DNA from: an uncultured Eubacteriales bacterium
GTDB lineage: Bacteria; Bacillota; Clostridia; Christensenellales; Aristaeellaceae
Assembly: GCA_902793325.1 (NCBI GenBank)
Contig: CADBCY010000001.1
Span: 124,001-188,000, forward strand
Direction: 5' to 3'
DNA: 64,000 nucleotides
The position numbers were made by a program, and so were the translations under genes. The notes beneath the pieces are model-generated. The model saw only the letters and a list, made by a program, of their open reading frames with translations. It did not search any database and was not told where the DNA came from. Below are positions 59,083-64,000 of this stretch, piece by piece; within the stretch, counting starts at the first letter, position 1; the number at the start of each line of letters is the position of its first letter.

Positions 59083-60122
59083 TAAAGGCCATAAACCTGT
59101 GCGATGGGCGTGGCTGTGTTCGCGGTCTGTTCCCGTCCCTTCACATAATGCTTCAAAGTCATGGCGGCGGTGGTGTGCCCAGCGGCATGCTGGGCTTGCT
59201 TGATGTCCTTTGTCGCGTCGTAAAGGTCGGTCAAGACCGTGGTCCTGAACCTTCGCGGCGTGATGCGTTCTTCAAATCCCGTCTGGCGCTGGATTCGCTC
59301 ACACATCTTGCGGACCATAGAATAGGACAGCGGTTTCTCACCACCCAGCACAAATTCATCTTCCGCGCCTCGCTCCAACAGGGGAATGATTTGAGGCACA
59401 AGATTGATGGTCCGGCGGCTGGCCTGTGTCTTTGTCTCTTTGACCAGCGGCGCGTTGCGGCTTGGATGGGTGACGGCGCGTTCAATGTGTATCGTCTGCG
59501 CCGTGAAGTCAAGGTCGCGCCACATCAGCCCCAACACTTCCTCCGGTCTCAATGGATGGAGTGCGTGAAGCGCCAGGAAAGCCCTGTCTGACGGCTTCAC
59601 AATGAGGTCGAGGCGCTGCACCAGAAAGCGCATTTGCGCCACGCTGTAGGGCTCTATGGCGCGGCTGGACCCTCCCACGATGCGGACGCTTCGCGCCGCC
59701 AGTGGGTTCTTTTGAATCAGGCTATCCTCAACAGCCTGTTCAAGCACCATGTTCAACACCATTCGCGCCTTCATCTTCGTTTCCTTCGCCACATCTCCCA
59801 TGCGATTGAACATCTCTTGCACGTCGGTGGGCTTGATGTCCTCCACGTCCATGCCGTCAAAGGCGGGGTAAATATGCAATTTCAACTGACGCTCATAGGT
59901 GATCGCCGTTATCAGGCTGACGTTTGGCTTTGAAAACACTTCAAACCATCGCTGCGCGTAGGTTTGGAAATTGTGCTTTTGCGGCGCAAATTGCGCCGTG
60001 CCGGACACGTTCAGCGCCTTCAAAAGATTCTCGGCATACTCTTGCTCGGTTGCGCCGGTTATCCATCGCTTAACGCCATCAATAACGATTTCCCGCCTGA
60101 TTCTCTTACTTGTCTTTGCCAT
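59082..60122 (-). CDS. int: Tyrosine recombinase (integrase)
   Basis: 346 residues. An N-terminal arm-binding part, a SAM-like core-binding domain (FQTYAQRWFEVF, ITYERQLKLHIYPAF), then the catalytic domain: first arginine in LRPEEVLGLMW (about 192), the second box as RRFRTT (about 288) where most relatives have H-x-L-R, the H in GHTTAAM and the nucleophile tyrosine in LKHYVKG (about 323). The histidine-to-arginine change in the second box is unusual but tolerated in some recombinases. It is read leftward toward the repeats described above, so an attachment site just left of the gene is likely. The start at 60122 has GGAGG upstream, inside the last codons of a tiny leader ORF. Confidence 0.9.
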   Translation of the reverse strand: MAKTSKRIRREIVIDGVKRWITGATEQEYAENLLKALNVSGTAQFAPQKHNFQTYAQRWFEVFSKPNVSLITAITYERQLKLHIYPAFDGMDVEDIKPTDVQEMFNRMGDVAKETKMKARMVLNMVLEQAVEDSLIQKNPLAARSVRIVGGSSRAIEPYSVAQMRFLVQRLDLIVKPSDRAFLALHALHPLRPEEVLGLMWRDLDFTAQTIHIERAVTHPSRNAPLVKETKTQASRRTINLVPQIIPLLERGAEDEFVLGGEKPLSYSMVRKMCERIQRQTGFEERITPRRFRTTVLTDLYDATKDIKQAQHAAGHTTAAMTLKHYVKGREQTANTATPIAQVYGL

Positions 60123-60127
60123 CTGGA

Positions 60128-60211
60128 TTACCTCCAAGACGGCGTAGAGTTCGATTGCACCCAAGCCATATTGTTGTTAATAGGGTTACGTCTGCGGATT
60201 CTCATTGACAT
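60128..60211 (-). CDS. 27-residue leader ORF upstream of the integrase
   Basis: On the minus strand, AAAGGA then ATG at 60211, 27 codons, and a TAA whose bases lie within the GGAGGTAA ribosome binding site of the integrase. The peptide is basic at the front (SMRIRRRNPINNN). It may be a translational-coupling leader, or a fragment; it is too short and simple to name, and short excisionase-like proteins are usually longer. The promoter at 60270-60298 precedes it. Confidence 0.45.
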   Translation of the reverse strand: MSMRIRRRNPINNNMAWVQSNSTPSWR

Positions 60212-60269
60212 TGCTAATTCCTTTCCGCAAAACCGACTGTATATATACAATTATCAAGGTGCCGATAAA

Positions 60270-60298
60270 ATGATAGCATTCCCGAAAAGCCCTGTCAA
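60270..60298 (-). promoter_or_regulatory. Promoter of the leader ORF and integrase
   Basis: On the minus strand, TTGACA (perfect), 17 bases, TATCAT. It lies about 150 bases before the integrase start. The rest of 60212-60402 shows no gene. Confidence 0.75.
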
Positions 60299-60402
60299 GG
60301 CAAGAAAAGGCTGGAGATTCGCAAGCGAGCAAATCACCAGCATTTTTAGGATATTTGAAGCAAAAAACGAGCGTGATTGGAGCAACTTTGAGCAAAAATG
60401 AA

Positions 60403-60427
60403 ATGCCGTGGAGCAAAACCACGGCAT
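60403..60427 (-). terminator. Terminator after the small 97-residue gene
   Basis: ATGCCGTGG with CCACGGCAT around seven bases; on the minus strand followed by TTCATTTTTG. It stands seven bases after the stop codon of the gene at 60434. Confidence 0.75.
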
Positions 60428-60433
60428 GAGTGT

Positions 60434-60727
60434 TTATCGACGCTTTCCGAGCGCCTTTTTCAAGCCATCAAGGATATAATCCTTCACGGCTCTTCCCAAA
60501 TCGCCATCCTTGATGTGCCTGCCGTTCAAGTAGGTTTGCACATCTATCTGTTGGGTTTCCTGCTGTTGCTTTATCATCAGCGGGACCTGTGTGCGGATTT
60601 TTTCATCCATCATGGCATTGAATTCTTCAATGTGCTGGCGATGGTAAGGGTTTTCTTCTTCGCGCTCTTTCTGGCGCAAACGATTCATTTCTGATTGATA
60701 TTGCTTGAAATAGTCGAAATTAGACAT
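60434..60727 (-). CDS. Unrecognised small charged protein
   Basis: 97 residues from ATG 60727 with a GGGGGA site upstream. It is highly charged and helical (NRLRQKEREEENPYHRQH, then KIRTQVPLMIKQQQ), ending in a basic tail, with QTYLNGRHIKDGDLGRAVKD before it. A helical phage or mobile-element protein; I do not recognise it. It is the second of two leftward genes, behind the small HTH protein, and ends in a good terminator. Confidence 0.65.
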   Translation of the reverse strand: MSNFDYFKQYQSEMNRLRQKEREEENPYHRQHIEEFNAMMDEKIRTQVPLMIKQQQETQQIDVQTYLNGRHIKDGDLGRAVKDYILDGLKKALGKRR

Positions 60728-60793
60728 ATATAGTCCCCCTATTGGATACCTCTCCACAAACGAGAAGGAAGGAGAGGTTATTTATGTATAATA

Positions 60794-61039
60794 TTAATAT
60801 ACATTGCCATCTTGATAGTCCTGCGCAAGTTCAAGCCGCTGGGGTTCTTCATTCATGAAGTATAAAAGAAGCCGGTCCAGTTTCTGCGGAGACAGGTGGA
60901 CATTTGAGGATTTCCACTTGTATAAAGTGCTGGACGCTATGTAAGTGGCTTCCGAGATTTCCCTAATGCTGCGGCCTTTCATGTCCAGCGCGGTTAATAG
61001 CAGGGCTTCGGTTTCTGCGTATGTGTTATACTGTCGCAT
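60794..61039 (-). CDS. Small HTH regulator
   Basis: 81 residues from ATG 61039 (AAGGAGGTGAGAAT before it). It has a transposase/XRE-like helix-turn-helix: LLLTALDMKGRSIREISE, then STLYKWKSSNVHLSPQKLDRLL, a pattern that recalls the HTH of small mobile-element regulators. It lies 154 bases from the HsdR gene start on the other strand and may regulate it; the two promoters overlap in the gap. Function beyond DNA binding is not visible. Confidence 0.65.
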   Translation of the reverse strand: MRQYNTYAETEALLLTALDMKGRSIREISEATYIASSTLYKWKSSNVHLSPQKLDRLLLYFMNEEPQRLELAQDYQDGNVY

Positions 61040-61142
61040 ATTCTCACCTCCTTGTAGAATAGGTGGCGAGATTGGAAGGAGATTCAGGTTTTTTCTTCCC
61101 GAAAGCAACATAATCCTCTATATTAGCTCCTGAATACTTGCC

Positions 61143-61171
61143 TTGTATTGTCAATGAAAACCTGATATAAT
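61143..61171 (+). promoter_or_regulatory. Promoter of hsdR
   Basis: TTGTAT, 17 bases, TATAAT with TGA before it (extended -10), 33 bases before the HsdR start codon. Confidence 0.7.
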
Positions 61172-61204
61172 ACTATCATAACAATTACGCGGAGGCGCAA
61201 TGCC

Positions 61205-64000
61205 ATGCCTGCAAGTAGAACGCAATGGAATGAGGCAACAAGGGTTCAGATGCCTGCTCTTGTTCATTTGACGCGCATAGGCTACACCTACTTTGGCAAA
61301 ATCACAGAAGACAAAGCTGGTTCTGTGTATGATCCTGACACGAACATTCTGATTGACGTGTTCAAGGAACAGTTTGCGAGGCTGAATCCTGAAAAGGCAG
61401 GCGAAGCTGATGCCATGCTCCGCACGATTCGGCAGGAACTGGATAATGACGATATTGGCGAGAGCTTCTATAAGCGCTTGAAGGCTGTCTCGCCTGTCAA
61501 GTTGGTAGATTATGACCATCCAGAGTACAACACCTATCATTGCACTGCGGAATTCACCTGCAAGCGCGATGAGGACGAATTCAGACCTGACATCACGCTG
61601 TTTATCAATGGCCTTCCCCTTGTTTTCATCGAAGTAAAGAAGCCAAACAACGTCGGCGGCATGGTTGCGGAAGCGAACCGCATGAATCATCAGCGCTTCC
61701 CCAACAAAAAGTTTCGCCGCTTCATCAACATCACCCAACTGATGATCTTCTCCAACAACATGGAGTATGATGCCATGGGTGGGATTGTGCCCATTCAGGG
61801 CGCGTTCTATTGCACAGGATCGAAGACAAAAGCCGCGTTCAACTGTTTCAGGGAGGAAAACCCCTTGAATCAGGCGGTTGCCCCATTCAACCAGAACTAT
61901 CCTTATCGTGATATCGACCCTCAAATTGAGAAGAGAATCCTGACTGATTTCAACAATCAGATTATTCATACGACGCCAGAATACCAGACCAATCTGAATG
62001 TCAACACCCCAACCAACAGGGTGCTTACTTCGATGTGCAGCCCAAAGCGGCTGTTGTTCCTGCTGAAATATGGCATTACCTACTACCATAAGACCAAAGA
62101 GCGCGAGGATGGCTCCATCGAGCAGATCGACCAAAAGCACATTTTGCGCTATCAGCAGTTCTTCGCCGCCATGATCGTCAGGCAGCGTATTTCAGAAGGC
62201 GTCCAGTCTGGCATTATCTGGCACACGCAGGGCAGCGGTAAGACCGCGCTGTCCTATCACCTGTCGTATGTGCTGACTGACTACTTTTCCAGCGTGAAGA
62301 AGGTGGCGAAATACTATTTTATCGTTGACCGCCTTGACCTGCTTAAACAGGCGAAGGAAGAGTTTGAGGCACGAGGCTTGATTGTCAAAACCGCGAATAG
62401 TCGCGCCGAACTGATGGAGCAGTTCAAAATCAACCAATCGCAGGAAGGCACGACAGGCGAACCAGAAATCACTGTTGTCAATATTCAACGCTTCGCGGAA
62501 AGCCATGATAAGGTTATCCTGCCTGCCTACGCCACAAATCTTCAGCGCGTGTTCATCATCGACGAGGCGCATAGAGGTTATAAGCCTGAAGGCTCTTTCC
62601 TCTCCAACCTGTTCGACGCGGATCCCAATTCCATCAAGATCGCCCTGACTGGAACGCCGCTGCTGAAGAGTGAAAGGGAATCGTGGCGTGTGTTTGGCAA
62701 CTACCTGCACACTTATTATTATGATAAGTCTGTTCAGGATGGCTACACGCTGAAGATCATACGTGAGGACATCGAAACTTTCTGGAAGGAAAAGCTGTCT
62801 GAAATCTATGATTCGCTTGAAAACCTTGTCCAGAAGAAGGATGTTCCCAAGACATATATCATCGAGCATGAAAACTATGTTAAGGAGTTGCTTCGCTACA
62901 TCATTTCAGATTTGAAGCGTTTCCGCATGATTCGCGGCGATGACACGCTTGGCGGCATGATCATCTGTGAAACCAGCGAACAGGCAAGAAAACTGTTTGC
63001 CTTCTTTGATGAAGTCCAGAAGGAATTGAATCAGGATGCTTCCAGCCAGAGCCACTTCAAGGCTGGCCTGATCCTCTATGACAGCGACGATAAGGAAACC
63101 CGCGCTGGCGTTATCACTGATTTCAAAGATAACTTCAAGGTGGACATCCTGATCGTCTTCAATATGCTGCTCACAGGCTTTGACGCCCCAAGGCTGAAGC
63201 GCCTTTACTTTGGGCGCAAGCTGAGCGACCACAACCTGCTTCAGGCCATCACGAGGGTCAACAGGCCCTATGGCGATAACAGGTATGGTTACATCATCGA
63301 CTTCGCGGACATCAAGAAGAACTTCGATGAGACGAACGCTGCATACCTCGCTGAACTGAACAAGTTTAACGATCCTGATGAAGTGGGCGAAGGTAACCAG
63401 AACGACATCATGAAGCAGGTCATGGAGGACCCTGCCGAACTGATCCAGCGGATGCAGGAAGCGCAGCAAATCCTCTTCGACTATCCGCTGGATAACGCGG
63501 AGGCTTTCAGTTCTGAAATTTCCACGATTGAGGACAAGCAGGTCCTTCTGGAACTGCGAAAGGCTTTGATCGAGGTCCGCGATTGCTACAATATCGTCAA
63601 GACCTTTGGCAGCGACGAACTGAAGGCAGCGTTCGCTGATTTTGACGTTGCAAAGATCAAGGATATCCTGTCCGAAGTGCAGCGCCACATCAACATCATC
63701 AACCAGCGCGAAGCGATTGAACAGGGCGACACGACGCGAATCCTGGTCAATGAGGCGATGAACGACATCACATTCAACTTCAGCAAGATTGGCGAAGAGG
63801 AACTGCGGATGATATCTGGTGGCGCTGAACTGAACGAAAAGCTGCAAAGGACCATCCAGCGGTTCACAGAGAACATCGACCCTGAAGACCCTGAATACAT
63901 TACCCTGCGGGAAGCCTTCCACCAGCGTTTCAAGGAGCATGGCTTCGCGCCCAGCAACATGGACGAATACAACGCCTACTCCAAGGCGATGGACGAAATC
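61205..64000 (+). CDS. hsdR: Type I restriction enzyme HsdR subunit, 3' partial
   Basis: 932 codons are visible and the frame is open to the right edge. The N-terminus carries a RecB-like nuclease (PDITLF then FIEVKKP, about 128-147), then an SF2 translocase: Walker A TQGSGKT (about 343-349), DEAH in FIIDEAHRG (about 453), TGTPL and the late motif QAITRVNRP. HsdR cuts DNA after the HsdMS complex, with S giving the target, has paused at an unmodified site and the motor has pulled DNA in. No hsdM or hsdS is in the window; they may follow. GGAGG lies nine bases before the ATG at 61205. An overlapping ATG at 61200 opens another frame that soon stops. The C-terminal domain is beyond the window. 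Confidence 0.93.
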   Translation, partial: MPASRTQWNEATRVQMPALVHLTRIGYTYFGKITEDKAGSVYDPDTNILIDVFKEQFARLNPEKAGEADAMLRTIRQELDNDDIGESFYKRLKAVSPVKLVDYDHPEYNTYHCTAEFTCKRDEDEFRPDITLFINGLPLVFIEVKKPNNVGGMVAEANRMNHQRFPNKKFRRFINITQLMIFSNNMEYDAMGGIVPIQGAFYCTGSKTKAAFNCFREENPLNQAVAPFNQNYPYRDIDPQIEKRILTDFNNQIIHTTPEYQTNLNVNTPTNRVLTSMCSPKRLLFLLKYGITYYHKTKEREDGSIEQIDQKHILRYQQFFAAMIVRQRISEGVQSGIIWHTQGSGKTALSYHLSYVLTDYFSSVKKVAKYYFIVDRLDLLKQAKEEFEARGLIVKTANSRAELMEQFKINQSQEGTTGEPEITVVNIQRFAESHDKVILPAYATNLQRVFIIDEAHRGYKPEGSFLSNLFDADPNSIKIALTGTPLLKSERESWRVFGNYLHTYYYDKSVQDGYTLKIIREDIETFWKEKLSEIYDSLENLVQKKDVPKTYIIEHENYVKELLRYIISDLKRFRMIRGDDTLGGMIICETSEQARKLFAFFDEVQKELNQDASSQSHFKAGLILYDSDDKETRAGVITDFKDNFKVDILIVFNMLLTGFDAPRLKRLYFGRKLSDHNLLQAITRVNRPYGDNRYGYIIDFADIKKNFDETNAAYLAELNKFNDPDEVGEGNQNDIMKQVMEDPAELIQRMQEAQQILFDYPLDNAEAFSSEISTIEDKQVLLELRKALIEVRDCYNIVKTFGSDELKAAFADFDVAKIKDILSEVQRHINIINQREAIEQGDTTRILVNEAMNDITFNFSKIGEEELRMISGGAELNEKLQRTIQRFTENIDPEDPEYITLREAFHQRFKEHGFAPSNMDEYNAYSKAMDEI

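Noticed and set aside
59064..60180. A copy of the tRNA-Thr 3' end near the integrase as attR
   Set aside because: I looked for the GGTTCGAATCC and CATCAGCTCCA words and did not find them near the integrase; a T-arm-like GAGTTCGATT at about 60,146 is too weak.
61200..64000. Minus-strand frames of 329, 225 and 344 codons at the right edge
   Set aside because: They lie opposite the continuous HsdR frame, which carries all restriction-motor motifs.

Overview
The window reads as a chromosome segment of a high-GC Bacillota (class Clostridia, probably a gut lineage near Christensenellales/Oscillospirales). This is inferred from gene content only: strong GGAGG ribosome binding sites, an HPr kinase, a LytR-CpsA-Psr lipoprotein, a sortase-anchored SpaA/fibro-slime surface giant, rubrerythrin, and consensus SigA-type promoters. 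No 16S or ribosomal protein gene is present to fix the taxon.

Bases 1-34,583 are GC-rich core genome. In order they hold: a polysaccharide chain-length protein (cut by the window edge) and a family 2 glycosyltransferase; aspartate kinase; a 2,837-residue LPSTG surface protein; a DUF1304 membrane protein; a zinc alcohol dehydrogenase; a copper ATPase with a copper-chaperone domain fused to its C-terminus, behind a promoter carrying CsoR-like operators; an LCP lipoprotein; a PHP-domain protein; a BaiN-like flavoprotein; a HAD phosphatase fused to thiamine pyrophosphokinase; branched-chain aminotransferase; a five-gene operon (MreB-like, YgjP-type protease, Cof HAD, HprK, ApbE); GtrA; a MerR/TipA regulator with a ZIP transporter; rubrerythrin; UDP-galactopyranose mutase; NagA; and a decayed gene remnant in front of tRNA-Thr(GGT).

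Immediately after tRNA-Thr the base composition drops and an accessory island begins (34,660 to beyond the window end). Its first part, to about 49.3 kb, is a defence cluster. On the minus strand lies a tight operon: UvrD-type helicase with an Fe-S PD-(D/E)XK nuclease, then an unknown 266-residue protein, type III Mod and type III Res. Beyond it are the orphan C-terminal tail of a type I HsdR and an unrecognised 574-residue protein. On the plus strand is an AAA+ ATPase/subtilase pair matching the IetAS defence system. An XRE repressor with divergent, operator-studded promoters then controls a phage-type replication module (sigma-like protein, DUF2800, DUF2815, family A DNA polymerase, nucleotide-transferase-like protein, DUF3987 primase/helicase).

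From 57.6 to 58.8 kb the DNA is a patchwork of broken genes: the DUF3987 gene is spliced to a TIR-like tail, and a truncated phage HTH gene runs into the tail of a host amidohydrolase. Short periodic repeats follow, and then a tyrosine integrase with a small leader ORF. To the right are two small minus-strand genes and a type I restriction HsdR that runs off the window. Working together, the 34.7-64 kb genes look like stacked mobile elements at a tRNA hotspot, carrying three kinds of restriction or abortive-defence machinery. The least explained parts are the helicase-nuclease/266-aa/Mod/Res operon and the 574-residue gene.
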